Source: Nafulsella turpanensis ZLM-10 (GTDB taxonomy: Bacteria > Bacteroidota > Bacteroidia > Cytophagales > Cyclobacteriaceae). From it: a stretch of 64,000 bases of DNA. Below are positions 53,252-62,699 of this stretch, piece after piece; the stretch's first letter is position 1, and every line of letters begins with the position of its first letter. The position numbers and the translations under genes are program-made. The stretch is from the NCBI RefSeq assembly GCF_000346615.1, contig NZ_ANNU01000006.1:166797-230796 (forward strand), written 5' to 3'. Below the pieces are notes generated by a model. It searched no databases. It saw nothing but the letters and a program-made list of their open reading frames with translations, and was not told where the DNA came from.

Positions 53252-56098
53252 TTAAAAAATTGCGTACGAAACACCTACACTAATGTCTCTTCCTTTTTTG
53301 TACTGCTGGAAAATATACTCCTCTCCTTTAAACTTGTGCACAAACTCCGATGCCGGGTTAAGAATGTTGGAAATGCTTAATTTGGCTTTCCACCTTTCCG
53401 CCATTGTACGCGAGATATTAAAGTTTAAAGAAGGCGCAGGCTTTTCATATACATCTTCGCCCGGAGCATACTGCGATACGATAGACAGCCTTTCGCCCTG
53501 AACGTTATAAGCCAGGTTTACCTCATAACTTTCGTTCTGATAAGCCATAAAAGCATTGATAATGTAAGGCGACTGTCCGGCCATAGGGCGGGTGGCCTCC
53601 ATGCCGGGGTCGAAACGCTGCTTAATCGCCAGCTCTGCCGCCGCAATGGACACTGCCGACTGCACCAGTGTAAGATTGGTACCCATGTTTACATTAGCCA
53701 GCTTTTCATGGATAAAGCCCATGTTTTTCTTTGCCTCTACTTCCAGCCCATAGACACTGGCTTCGCCAACATTTTTCCAGGTTAAAAGCGGGTTCACCGA
53801 AAGAGGCACAAAAGTAGCCTCAATAGGACTGTGGAAATTCTTGTAAAAAACGCTAACAGAAAGGATTTCAGAAGGGCGAGGATACATCTCCCAGCGGACA
53901 TCCACATTATCTACCAGTGTACGCTCCAGCGTATCGTTACCCACATAGCTATAGCCTCCTACAAAGTCGAATGACTGGTACGGCGCCACCTCCCTAAAGC
54001 TCGGGCGGGCAAGGGTTCGGCCATAGGCAGCGCGCAGGTTCATATCTTCGCCCAATTGGTAAGTAAGATTGAGCGATGGCAAAATATCCAGGTTATCGAT
54101 CAGCTTTTTGTTTTTCAACGCTCCGTACTGGCTCTTCAGCTTTGGATCGTCGGCCGCAAAGCTGGTAAAAAAGATATTGGTTTTTTCTACCCGGGCCCCT
54201 GCCACTGCCCGAAGCTGCTCTGTAAGCGGCAGGTCAATCATCACATAGCCGGCGCCTACCGATTCCGTTGCTTCATAATTATTCCGGGCATCATAAGCAT
54301 CATACACATACACCCCTCCGCTGTTCTCTCTGGTCCAGATATTCTCGTCCGACACATGCTCCTCCGGATCGCCCCCGAACTGCGTGCGGTCCGAGTCGAA
54401 GCGATACTGGAATTCGCGGAAGCTCCGGTCTTTGAACACATAGGCTCCTCCAAACTGGAACTTCGCTTCCTGGCTCCACAGCTGAAAAGGAAGGGTTAAG
54501 TCCAGTTTATTATCGAAGTTGAACTGATTGAGCGTTCTTGTATAACGGGTAGGAGGCTGGCCAATAGAAGGCTCTATGCGCAGGCCGCGGCTTTGCACGC
54601 CGTAGTTGCCATAGGTAAAGAAGCGCAGGTCCGGCTGATCCATTTGCGAAAGCGTGTAAGAAGAAATCCATTCTACCCGCAGTCCTTCACCGCCATTTAA
54701 AGCATGCTCGCCTTTAAGCTGAAAGGAGCTTAGCGAACGTTCTTCAAAAAGGAGGGTGTTGGTGTAGTAATCCATCTGCCCGTCGCCGGTTACTTTCAGG
54801 CCATTCAGCTGCCGGCCTTCTTTTGCACCGCTTTGGTTATGCAGAGCAGTAAAGCCTATTTTACTGAAATTATTCAGTTTAATGGAAGCGCCCAGCATAC
54901 CGCTCCACAAAACGTTTTCTACCCCTCTTGCATCGCTCAGGTTAATTTCTTCGACTAAAGAATTAACATTGGCACTAACACCGGACTGGGAAAAACGGCC
55001 GTACTTTCCCCCTTCGTAAAAGTCAAAAGATCGGGAATAGCTCAGGCTGGCAAGGTAGCCCACTGGTTTTCCAAAGAGCTCCTTCTGGTTACCTACGGAA
55101 AGGGCAAATTTATGGTCGAGTGGTGCTGCGCTCTGGCTAGGCACCCACTCTTTATTAAAGGATTTTGTAAGGGACGTCAGCTCTTCGGCTGCCGCATCGT
55201 TGGTATAGCTACGGGCAGGAATGGCCTCCCGGTCTTCCACATCAATAGCCTGAGGAAAACTTCTGGTTCCGTCGTCAAAAGCCAGAAAGTCGAGACTTCC
55301 TCCTTCGTATGTTAAAAAATTGTTATTAAAGCTGGCCTGTGTATTATAGCTTGTAGAGGTTGATAACTGGAAAGTAAAGTCATCAGGAAAGTCTTTTGTT
55401 TCCACATCAACATAACCACCTGTAAAGTTGCCGGACAGGTTAGGCATAAAGGTTTTATATACTACGATGTTGCTGATGAGATTAGCAGGAAAAAGATCCA
55501 GCTGAACAGAGTTGCGGTTCGGGTCAAGCCCCGGTATATCGGCTCCGTTTAAGTTCGTTTTACTGTAGCGGTCGCCAAGGCCCCGGACATACACATACTT
55601 GCCTCCTTCAACGGAAACTCCCGTTACGCGCTTCATGGCAGCCCCTACATTACTGTCGCCTGTGCGGCTGAAGGCCTGGGAAGAAATGGCATTGAGCATA
55701 TTGGCTGACCTTTTCTGTACTGTCAGCAAACCCACATCTGAGTCGCGCAGCACTTCGGCCTCCACTACAACCTCCTGAAGCTGGGTGGTGGCATCGGAAA
55801 GTCGGACCACCGGAACAACGGTTATTTCTCCATCCTTTACTGCTACTTCTTTTATTTCCTGAGGATTAAAAGAAATAAAGGATACTTTTAACGTATAAGT
55901 GCCGGGCGCTACTTTTATAGTATACTGGCCGTCGAGGTCGGTGGTGGCCCCGGTGGTGCTTCCTTCGACCATTACCGTTGCACCAATCAGCGCCTCGCCG
56001 GTAGCCTCTTCTATAACCTGGCCCCTGATAGTTCCGCTTTGTGCCATAGCCGCAAAGGCACACAAGAGCATAAACATTGATAAAACTGACTTTTTCAT
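53252..56098 (-). CDS. TonB-dependent receptor
   Basis: A 948-residue outer membrane receptor. Signal peptide, then a carboxypeptidase-like regulatory domain ('GTIRGQVIEEATGEALIGAT', residues about 22-105), a plug domain with 'VGAAMKRVTGVSVEGGKYVYV' and 'RGLGDRYSKTNLNGADIPGL', and a 22-strand barrel ending 'GRDISVGVSYAIF' (aromatic C-terminus). The 'RGLGDRYSKTNLNGADIPG' type plug is common to receptors paired with a beta-helix lipoprotein, as found here just upstream. Transported ligand is not identifiable from sequence. Confidence 0.93.
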   Translation of the reverse strand: MKKSVLSMFMLLCAFAAMAQSGTIRGQVIEEATGEALIGATVMVEGSTTGATTDLDGQYTIKVAPGTYTLKVSFISFNPQEIKEVAVKDGEITVVPVVRLSDATTQLQEVVVEAEVLRDSDVGLLTVQKRSANMLNAISSQAFSRTGDSNVGAAMKRVTGVSVEGGKYVYVRGLGDRYSKTNLNGADIPGLDPNRNSVQLDLFPANLISNIVVYKTFMPNLSGNFTGGYVDVETKDFPDDFTFQLSTSTSYNTQASFNNNFLTYEGGSLDFLAFDDGTRSFPQAIDVEDREAIPARSYTNDAAAEELTSLTKSFNKEWVPSQSAAPLDHKFALSVGNQKELFGKPVGYLASLSYSRSFDFYEGGKYGRFSQSGVSANVNSLVEEINLSDARGVENVLWSGMLGASIKLNNFSKIGFTALHNQSGAKEGRQLNGLKVTGDGQMDYYTNTLLFEERSLSSFQLKGEHALNGGEGLRVEWISSYTLSQMDQPDLRFFTYGNYGVQSRGLRIEPSIGQPPTRYTRTLNQFNFDNKLDLTLPFQLWSQEAKFQFGGAYVFKDRSFREFQYRFDSDRTQFGGDPEEHVSDENIWTRENSGGVYVYDAYDARNNYEATESVGAGYVMIDLPLTEQLRAVAGARVEKTNIFFTSFAADDPKLKSQYGALKNKKLIDNLDILPSLNLTYQLGEDMNLRAAYGRTLARPSFREVAPYQSFDFVGGYSYVGNDTLERTLVDNVDVRWEMYPRPSEILSVSVFYKNFHSPIEATFVPLSVNPLLTWKNVGEASVYGLEVEAKKNMGFIHEKLANVNMGTNLTLVQSAVSIAAAELAIKQRFDPGMEATRPMAGQSPYIINAFMAYQNESYEVNLAYNVQGERLSIVSQYAPGEDVYEKPAPSLNFNISRTMAERWKAKLSISNILNPASEFVHKFKGEEYIFQQYKKGRDISVGVSYAIF

Positions 56099-56121
56099 TC
56101 GATCCCGATTTTTTTGTTATG

Positions 56122-56155
56122 CAAATTTACGGCTCGGGACCGCCGGAGCTTCAAA
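56122..56155 (-). promoter_or_regulatory. Candidate promoter TTTG-N22-TAAATTTG
   Basis: On the minus strand TTTG (56152-56155) lies 22 bases before TAAATTTG (56122-56129), both perfect matches to the Bacteroidota promoter with spacing in the 17-23 range. Leader to the receptor ATG is about 18 bases. Confidence 0.55.
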
Positions 56156-56232
56156 ATGGCCTTTATTGAATTATTATAAATAAAAGCCATTCTTAACACT
56201 GAATTAACAAACTTTATTCCCTTAAAAATAAA

Positions 56233-56247
56233 GAAGGACTAACCTTC
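56233..56247 (-). terminator. Weak hairpin after the beta-helix lipoprotein gene
   Basis: GAAGG (56233-56237) pairs with CCTTC (56243-56247), with a T-rich tail on the minus strand (TTTATTTTTA). A five-bp stem is short, so termination would be partial. Confidence 0.35.
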
Positions 56248-56283
56248 CGGCCAGCCCTCCCTCGGGATCCAATAAGGTCAGTC

Positions 56284-57909
56284 TTACTGGACATGTTGCG
56301 ACCACTCGGTCCAGCCGGCATGCCAGGGGGTTTCGGCTGCTGGGTCAAAAGCACCTATAAAATCGACTGTGGTAAAGAAGTCTCCTTCTACTACGCCCGC
56401 ACCGGAAACATCCGCAGCAGGAAGGAAGAGACTGTTAAATTCAGGGTCTAAGGTAATGTTATCGGCAAAACCTGCTTCGGCAGATAAGTCTGTTCCAGCG
56501 TTGGCGCCTGTGGAAAGGACGATGTATTTCGTAGCATCGTTACCTGCCACATTGTGGAAAATGTTGTTACGAATAGCCAGCTCGCCCATCACAAAGCGGT
56601 TATAGCTATCTTCTCCCGACTCCAAATCTTCTACCTGGATACCTTCGCTATAGTTCGCAAAAATGGAATTTACATAAGTACCGGCCCCATTATCCTGGAA
56701 TACCAGCAGGGTGTTGGCTCCGCCGCCTACATAAGTGGCATTGGCAATTACCGGCATGGAGTAGGGCTCGCAGGTTTCGCAGTCCGAACTGCCTCCATCA
56801 TGCTCCCCGCCTTTATCGCCCTCTGTATCCTGGTACACGAACCAGAACTGGTTTTTCCCTCTCCAGCCCTGGTCATAGTCCATTCCTTCATCGCCATTGT
56901 AGGCCGATAGCAGGTATTTGGTATTTACGGTACCGCCAAACCACTCAAAACCATCATCTTTATTAGAGATGACCTCCACATGCTCAACAGTAGTACCGCT
57001 GCCTACACCACCCAGGGTAAGGCCATTAATTTCGTTTCCTGCACCAATTTCAGTACCCCCATGGCGAATGGACACATACCTGAGTACACCAGAATTATCT
57101 GCATCATTTGTGCCTCCATAAATGCCCCTGGTTTCCTCTACCGGTATACCTTCGATTCCGGCTTCTCCCGCCTGGGTGGTAATGGATGCATTTCCTAAAA
57201 TCATCAGTCCTCCCCAAAGGCCGCGGGCGGTAAGAGGAAGGGTGCTTTTCACCTCACCGGGTTGAATTTCATCTTCCAGGGCAGTAAAGATAATCGGCTC
57301 CTCAGCAGTACCTTCGGCCATTATTTTACCACCACGGGCCACCACAAGAGCACTTGCCCCGGAACCAGTACCGGCAGTGCCTTTAATAATAGTGCCCGGC
57401 TCAATGGTAAGTGTCTGCCCTTCGTTTACAAAAACGAGCCCGGAAAGAACGTAGATGTTATTTGAAGTCCAGGTGGTATTTCCTACCCCCTCTTCGCTCG
57501 ACTCCACCACAATGGTATTAACAGGAGTAGCGGTAGCCGTTACTGTTACATTGGCGGATGCTGTTCTTTCCTGATTATCTGTTACTGTAAACACCAGCTC
57601 GTAAGCATCCCCTTCTGCCGCATCTGCGGGCAGGTTAAAGTCATAAGAAACTACCTGGGTATTATCATCTGCTACAAAGTCGACATTTCCTTCCGCATCG
57701 CCGGACACTTCTATGGATTTGATGCCAGCTTCAGCATTTACACTCAGGTCAATATTAGCCACTCCTCCCGGCTGCTGTTCCACCGCCGGATTTACCGCCT
57801 CAATTTCAGGCGCGGCAAAGGCAGGCTCAGTTCCTTCGTCATCACAAGCTGTGAAAAAGCCAGGCCCCATCATCAGCATTAATAAAAAATACGCATTCAG
57901 TTTTTTCAT
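56284..57909 (-). CDS. Beta-helix lipoprotein paired with TonB receptor
   Basis: From the ATG at 57909 the product is 541 residues with lipobox 'FFTAC' (Cys22). A short Ig-like domain follows (residues about 45-130), then a right-handed parallel beta-helix with many 'GxIxxxGTxxxPIxF' style rungs ('GGKIMAEGTAEEPIIFTAL', 'RYVSIRHGGTEIGAGNE', 'HVEVISNKDDGFEWFGGTVN'). The C-terminus 'PWHAGWTEWSQHVQ' is shared with proteins next to TonB-dependent receptors in Bacteroidota. It is upstream of the receptor gene on the same strand, so a surface-exposed partner role is likely. Ligand unknown. Confidence 0.85.
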   Translation of the reverse strand: MKKLNAYFLLMLMMGPGFFTACDDEGTEPAFAAPEIEAVNPAVEQQPGGVANIDLSVNAEAGIKSIEVSGDAEGNVDFVADDNTQVVSYDFNLPADAAEGDAYELVFTVTDNQERTASANVTVTATATPVNTIVVESSEEGVGNTTWTSNNIYVLSGLVFVNEGQTLTIEPGTIIKGTAGTGSGASALVVARGGKIMAEGTAEEPIIFTALEDEIQPGEVKSTLPLTARGLWGGLMILGNASITTQAGEAGIEGIPVEETRGIYGGTNDADNSGVLRYVSIRHGGTEIGAGNEINGLTLGGVGSGTTVEHVEVISNKDDGFEWFGGTVNTKYLLSAYNGDEGMDYDQGWRGKNQFWFVYQDTEGDKGGEHDGGSSDCETCEPYSMPVIANATYVGGGANTLLVFQDNGAGTYVNSIFANYSEGIQVEDLESGEDSYNRFVMGELAIRNNIFHNVAGNDATKYIVLSTGANAGTDLSAEAGFADNITLDPEFNSLFLPAADVSGAGVVEGDFFTTVDFIGAFDPAAETPWHAGWTEWSQHVQ

Positions 57910-58179
57910 CTGTTTGAGTGTTGGTTTTAAAGGTCTCTTAAACAAGCCTTAAAGCATTTCTCTGCAGGAGAAAAAGTTCTGCCGGCTCGTTTCATGTCTA
58001 AAATAAAAGGTTTACTTTGGTTCCTGATTCTGTTACAAAGCTGCAAAAAAACTATTACCTCAAAGCGTAAAGCCTTTTAACTTATGGTTAAAGTAAAGCA
58101 GGAGGTGTTACGGAAAAATTAAGTAGCCTTTGCTGGGCCGGAGCCCGATTTAACAATCATTTAATAAACCTTTTGTACG

Positions 58180-59142
58180 ATGTCTTCACCTTCTGATTCC
58201 CAGCCCGATAAGCCGGCCCTTCAACTTGCCCGGCAGCGCATTACACCCTATGTTCACCAGACCCCTGTGCTGACCAACCAAAGCATTAACCGAATGGCAG
58301 GCGCTCAGCTCTACTTCAAGTGCGAAAACCTGCAAAAGGTAGGCGCTTTTAAAATGCGTGGAGCCGCCAATGCGGTTTTTTCGCTCGAGGAGGCAGAACG
58401 GCAAAAAGGAGTGGCCACCCACTCCAGCGGCAACCATGCCCAGGCCCTGGCCCTCGCTGCCCGACAGGCTGGCATTCCGGCTTACATTGTAATGCCCCAA
58501 AATGCGCCGAAGGTAAAAGTAGCTGCGGTAAAAGAGTATGGGGCGGAAGTAATTTTTTGCCAGCCGACTTTACAGGCCCGGGAAGATACGCTGGAGGCTG
58601 TGGTGGAACGGACCGGTGCTACTTTTATACACCCTTACAATGATTACCGGGTAATTGCCGGCCAGGCTACCGCTGCCATGGAGCTGTTCGAGCAGATAGC
58701 CGAGCCACTTGATATACTCATCACTCCTGTGGGTGGCGGAGGATTACTCAGCGGCTCTGCCCTTGCTGCACACTACTTTTCCCCCGGCACCAGGGTGATT
58801 GCAGGAGAACCTGCCGGGGCTGACGATGCCTGGCAATCGCTGCAGGCCGGAAAGCTCATTCCCCAGACGGGCCCCAATACGGTGGCAGATGGCCTCCGCA
58901 CCTCCCTGGGCGAAAAAACTTTTGCCCTCATACAGGAGCATGTGCAGGAAATCATCCGGGTTTCGGAAGAGGAAATTATTGCGGCCATGCGCCTGATTTG
59001 GGAGCGCATGAAGGTAATTGTAGAGCCTTCGGCTGCGGTGCCCTTAGCCACTGTTTTACAAAGCAAAGAGCACTGGAAGGGTCAGCACATCGGCCTGATT
59101 TTTACCGGCGGAAATGTAGACCTTGAGCAACTGCCCTTTTAG
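58180..59142 (+). CDS. Threonine/serine dehydratase
   Basis: A 320-residue PLP enzyme of fold type II. The cofactor lysine is Lys58 in 'LQKVGAFKMRGAANAVF'; 'ATHSSGNHAQALALAARQAG' and the glycine loop 'TPVGGGGLLSGSALA' bind the cofactor phosphate. There is no C-terminal regulatory ACT domain, so it is of the short catabolic threonine ammonia-lyase/serine dehydratase or serine racemase type. It converts threonine to 2-oxobutanoate or serine to pyruvate. It stands alone. Confidence 0.92.
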   Translation: MSSPSDSQPDKPALQLARQRITPYVHQTPVLTNQSINRMAGAQLYFKCENLQKVGAFKMRGAANAVFSLEEAERQKGVATHSSGNHAQALALAARQAGIPAYIVMPQNAPKVKVAAVKEYGAEVIFCQPTLQAREDTLEAVVERTGATFIHPYNDYRVIAGQATAAMELFEQIAEPLDILITPVGGGGLLSGSALAAHYFSPGTRVIAGEPAGADDAWQSLQAGKLIPQTGPNTVADGLRTSLGEKTFALIQEHVQEIIRVSEEEIIAAMRLIWERMKVIVEPSAAVPLATVLQSKEHWKGQHIGLIFTGGNVDLEQLPF

Positions 59143-59326
59143 GTGGTTTTAAAATAGTAGCAGCAGTAAGTAACTGTAGACTGGACAGTCAATCCATCGC
59201 ACCTGGCTTTTAGTAAAAGGGCAATGTTATTACTTTTACCCCAAAATACTCCCTGGCTTTAACCGCTGAAGGGGCAAATCAACTATTTTCCCGATTGCTG
59301 CGTTCTTAAATAAAGAAAACAGCATT

Positions 59327-59743
59327 ATGAAACAGTTCCTATATATCCTTTGTCTCCTTAGTCTTGCCGCCTGCTCTCCCGGAGGCATTCCACAAAACGA
59401 TGCACCAGCCTCCCCTAACCTGGTAAGCCAGCAGGAGGGCGATGGAGAAGAACATGAGCTCATTATCCTTGACCCAGGCTTCCAGACCTGGAAAGCTACC
59501 TATGCACGACCTGTAAGTTATTATTCACCCTCTTACTATGAGCGTTGGAATGAACGCTATGTCAGGTCCTGGAACGAAAAAGTTGATCTGCAACCCATGA
59601 ATGGTTCACTCGATTATCCTTTTCAAAACAGAATTGACTATAGCCCGATGGAAGATTACGGGCTTGAACTCAACTATGAGCTGTTCTGGTACTTCCGCTA
59701 CATCGAATCTTTATACGGCGACCGCTATAACTTTCCGAACTAA
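59327..59743 (+). CDS. Small lipoprotein, DUF6146-like
   Basis: A 138-residue protein with lipobox 'SLAAC' (Cys16). The mature part contains 'HELIILDPGFQTWKATY', then 'PSYYERWNERYVRSWNEKV' and 'IDYSPMEDYGLELNYELFWY', an order I associate with the DUF6146 family of Bacteroidota from memory. Tyrosine- and tryptophan-rich. Function unknown; outer-membrane or periplasmic location inferred from the lipobox. Confidence 0.75.
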   Translation: MKQFLYILCLLSLAACSPGGIPQNDAPASPNLVSQQEGDGEEHELIILDPGFQTWKATYARPVSYYSPSYYERWNERYVRSWNEKVDLQPMNGSLDYPFQNRIDYSPMEDYGLELNYELFWYFRYIESLYGDRYNFPN

Positions 59744-59800
59744 GCCGGCTACTCTCTTAAAATAAGTAAAAGACCCGCACTAGGCTGGCTGAGAAGTTTG

Positions 59801-59808
59801 TATCTTTG
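59801..59808 (+). promoter_or_regulatory. Candidate -7 element TATCTTTG for the helicase gene
   Basis: Matches TAnnTTTG. Transcription would start near 59814, giving a leader of about 68 bases to the helicase ATG. No TTG at the usual upstream distance. Confidence 0.4.
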
Positions 59809-59881
59809 TCGTGCCTAATGGAACAAACCTTTCTGCTTTCCAACACAGCAGCAAATTCCATCGGTTTTTAATCATTGCAGC

Positions 59882-61117
59882 ATGAAATTCGAAGATTACG
59901 CCATCTCTCCCCAGATTAAAAAGAGCCTTGACAAAATGGGTTTTAAACGCCCTACTGATATTCAGTACAAGGCCATTCCGCCCATATTAAAGGGAGAAGA
60001 TGTGCTGGCCATCGCCCAGACCGGTACTGGTAAAACAGCGGCCTTCGCCATACCCGTGCTGCACCTTTTGCACGAGCGAAAGAAATTTCAGCGCAAAGAA
60101 GGAATCAAATGCCTGGTTATGGTGCCGACCCGCGAACTGGCCATCCAGATTACGGAGGTATTTGAACAGCTGGGACGTCATACCCGCGTTAATACCATGT
60201 GCGTGGTGGGGGGCATGGACCAGGAGCCGCAAATTGCACAGCTCGAAAAGGGCATCGATATACTGGTAGCCACTCCAGGCCGTATGTTCGACCTCGTGAG
60301 CCAGGGGTTCATCCGGCTCAACAAAGTAGAAATACTGGTACTCGACGAAGCCGACCATATGCTCGAAAAAGGCTTTCTGATGGATATACGCCAGCTGATC
60401 GCCCAGTTACCCCGCCACCGGCAAACTCTCTTCATTTCGGCTACGATTGATGAGAAAATAAAAGAGCTAGCCTATTCTCTTGTTCGCCGCGCTATTCGCA
60501 TTCAAATATCCCCTAAAGACCGGGTATCAAAAAACGTGGACCACACGGTTGCATTTATTGAAATGGACGATAAGCGCTTTTTCCTGGAGCGCCTGGTAAA
60601 GGAAAAGCCCGACAGTAAAATGCTGGTTTTTGTCCGCACCAAAGTAAGGGCCGAAAGAGTAGCGAAGGCAATGGAGCGTGTAGACATTAAAAGCCTCATT
60701 ATTCATGGCGGAAAGGAACAGCAGGATCGCTTAGAGGTACTAAGGCAGTTTAAGGACAATAAAGAGCAAATGCTGATTGCCACAGACGTAAGCGCCAGAG
60801 GCATTGATATACCCAATGTTGAGTATGTTATTAATTATGATATACCCGACCAGCCCGAAAATTATGTACACCGCGTAGGAAGAACAGGCCGCGGCGTTCA
60901 TAAAGGAACGGCCATTTCGTTCTGCAGCCCTGAGGAAACAGAGATGCTGGAAGCCGTAGAATCCTTCCTGGGCAAGGAAATTCGGGTACTGGAAATTGAC
61001 AAGGAAGCCTATGTCCAGACCCTCGACTTAAGCGAAGAAAAGAGCACCAACTGGAAAGCCCTGATGAAGGAGGCTGATCAGGAGGTAAAAGGAGGAAAGA
61101 AACGTAAGAAGAAGTAG
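59882..61117 (+). CDS. DEAD-box RNA helicase
   Basis: A 411-residue RhlE/CsdA-type helicase core: Q motif region 'MGFKRPTDIQYKAIPPIL', Walker A 'AQTGTGKTAAFAIPVL', 'PTRELAIQITEV', 'LVLDEADHMLEKGFL' (motif II), 'FISAT' (motif III) and 'HRVGRTGRGVHKGTA' (motif VI). A short lysine-rich C-terminal tail ('KGGKKRKKK') could bind RNA. DEAD-box proteins remodel RNA in ribosome assembly and cold response; the specific role is not shown. Confidence 0.95.
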   Translation: MKFEDYAISPQIKKSLDKMGFKRPTDIQYKAIPPILKGEDVLAIAQTGTGKTAAFAIPVLHLLHERKKFQRKEGIKCLVMVPTRELAIQITEVFEQLGRHTRVNTMCVVGGMDQEPQIAQLEKGIDILVATPGRMFDLVSQGFIRLNKVEILVLDEADHMLEKGFLMDIRQLIAQLPRHRQTLFISATIDEKIKELAYSLVRRAIRIQISPKDRVSKNVDHTVAFIEMDDKRFFLERLVKEKPDSKMLVFVRTKVRAERVAKAMERVDIKSLIIHGGKEQQDRLEVLRQFKDNKEQMLIATDVSARGIDIPNVEYVINYDIPDQPENYVHRVGRTGRGVHKGTAISFCSPEETEMLEAVESFLGKEIRVLEIDKEAYVQTLDLSEEKSTNWKALMKEADQEVKGGKKRKKK

Positions 61118-61131
61118 GCTTTTTTTGGTTA

Positions 61132-61262
61132 GTTGACCGTTGTTGGTTGTTGGCAGATAGTATTCAGTAACCAATTTAAAGATTTAGGAAAAGAGGTGTT
61201 TTCCCATTGTTCATGGAAGGGTAGACATGCCCTACTGTCACAAACAACCAGCAACGATCAAC
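61132..61262. repeat. Imperfect inverted repeat between helicase and gapA
   Basis: A 22-base segment at 61132-61153 matches the reverse complement of 61241-61262 at 19 of 22 positions, separated by 87 bases. Both arms carry 'GTTG' and 'GGTTGTT' runs. The region lies between two convergent genes and may form a large stem-loop; a similar 'GTTGTTAGTTGTTTG' run lies after mazG at 1292-1306. Confidence 0.5.
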
Positions 61263-61267
61263 AAAAG

Positions 61268-62275
61268 TTACTCTGCATGCTGCATGCTCAGTACATGTTT
61301 GGCTTCGCGCACCATCTGGTTTACATAGCCCCACTCATTATCGTACCAGCTCATTACCTTTACCAGGTCACCGCCAACTACCTGCGTCATGCTCAGGTCT
61401 ACTACGGAAGGACGGGAATCCTGAATGATGTCTGATGATACCAGTTCATCATCAGAAGCACCTAGTATTCCTTTGTAGCGTTCACTTTCGGCTTCTTCCC
61501 GGAAAATATCATTGATTTCCTCCACTGAAGTTTCCCGCTCCATTACCAGGTTTACATCGGCAATAGAACCTACAGGTACCGGCCCACGAATAGCAGCTCC
61601 ATCGAACCGGCCTTCTATTTCAGGCACTACCTTAGCCGCGGCAATAGCTGCCCCTGTGGTGGTAGGCACAAAGTTGGCTCCGGCGGCACGTCCTCTGCGG
61701 GCTTTCTTGTGCGGCCCGTCCACCAGGTTTTGGCTGGAAGTATAGGCATGAATGGTGGTCATGTTGGCTTTCTTTACGCCAATGCGACGATTCAGAATTT
61801 CCATTACCGGCGATACGCAGTTAGTAGTGCAACTGGCGGTAGAAATAATATCGTCCTGCTCGTCCCAGGCATTTACGCCATAGACAATCGTGCGTATATC
61901 ATCTTCTTTTGCCGGGGCCGATAAAATAACTTTGCGGGCGCCTGCTTTCAGGTGCTTCTCCAGGTCGGCACGTTTGGTAAATACTCCTGAACATTCAAAC
62001 ACCAGGTCTACCTCCAGCTCCTTCCATGGAAGCTTAGCCGGATCTTTCTCACTATAAACCGGGTATTCTTTCCCATCAATCAGCAGTTTATTTCCTTCCG
62101 CCTCCACTGCTTTCTGGTACCGACCGTAAACGGTATCGTACCGAAGCAGGTAAGCAAGGTTATCGGCCGGCACCAGGTCGTTGACGGCTACCAGATTGAG
62201 ATCTTCGTTTTCCAGAATAACCTTCAGGGCCGCTCTCCCGATACGGCCCAATCCGTTTATTGCTACATTTGCCAT
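61268..62275 (-). CDS. gapA: Glyceraldehyde-3-phosphate dehydrogenase
   Basis: A 335-residue protein with NAD-binding start 'NVAINGLGRIGRAALKV', Asp33 in 'AVNDLVPADN' (NAD preference), catalytic Cys149 in 'STASCTTNCVSPVMEIL', and 'WYDNEWGYVNQMVREAK' near the end. It oxidises glyceraldehyde 3-phosphate to 1,3-bisphosphoglycerate in glycolysis. Length matches the family (330-340). Whether it also works in gluconeogenesis is not evident. Confidence 0.96.
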   Translation of the reverse strand: MANVAINGLGRIGRAALKVILENEDLNLVAVNDLVPADNLAYLLRYDTVYGRYQKAVEAEGNKLLIDGKEYPVYSEKDPAKLPWKELEVDLVFECSGVFTKRADLEKHLKAGARKVILSAPAKEDDIRTIVYGVNAWDEQDDIISTASCTTNCVSPVMEILNRRIGVKKANMTTIHAYTSSQNLVDGPHKKARRGRAAGANFVPTTTGAAIAAAKVVPEIEGRFDGAAIRGPVPVGSIADVNLVMERETSVEEINDIFREEAESERYKGILGASDDELVSSDIIQDSRPSVVDLSMTQVVGGDLVKVMSWYDNEWGYVNQMVREAKHVLSMQHAE

Positions 62276-62433
62276 AAAAAATCGTTTAGCTACAAAAAAT
62301 ATTGATTATCAGACGGTTAAAAGCCATCTCTTCTTTGTCAACCAAACACTGGCAGGCATGTTATCCGGATGCTCTAGTTTTTTTATATTTCGGAAAGGAC
62401 TAAAGTGGATAATGCAGGATGACACTGCTCTCC
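62276..62433. other. Intergenic between gapA and the broken gene
   Basis: I see no gene, promoter box or hairpin that I can support in this stretch. Confidence 0.5.
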
Positions 62434-62681
62434 TTAATCCTTTCCTATAGTCTTCAGCAACTCTTTGTTGGAACTTAACATTTCTTTTTCTGAATAAATG
62501 AGGTCGTTCAGCACCCTGAAAACATAGCTCAGCGTGCTTTTAAGCCCCTCGTCACTTGTCAGGTTTTGCTGAAACAATCCCTGCAAAACGACTTGTGTGC
62601 CCCGCTCATATCGCGCTACTAAATACTTCTATACAATAAATAAAAAGATGATCGGCTCTGCTCTGGAATGATAAATTCCAT
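62434..62681 (-). pseudogene. Small gene apparently broken by a one-base frameshift
   Basis: Starting at the ATG at 62681 a frame reads 'MEFIIPEQSRSSFYLLYR' and then hits a stop after two residues. One base later, in another frame, a good coding stretch continues 'KYLVARYERGTQVVLQGLFQ', 'QNLTSDEGLKSTLSYVFR' and ends at 62434 with 'KEMLSSNKELLKTIGKD'. One extra A in AGAAG (giving Arg-Lys-Tyr) would join the frames into a helical protein of about 82 residues, 19 bases downstream of the GreA/B-like gene on the same strand. It is either a recent pseudogene, a sequencing error, or two short frames by chance. No family is recognised. Confidence 0.5.
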
Positions 62682-62699
62682 TCTGTTTGTCTCTCTGGT

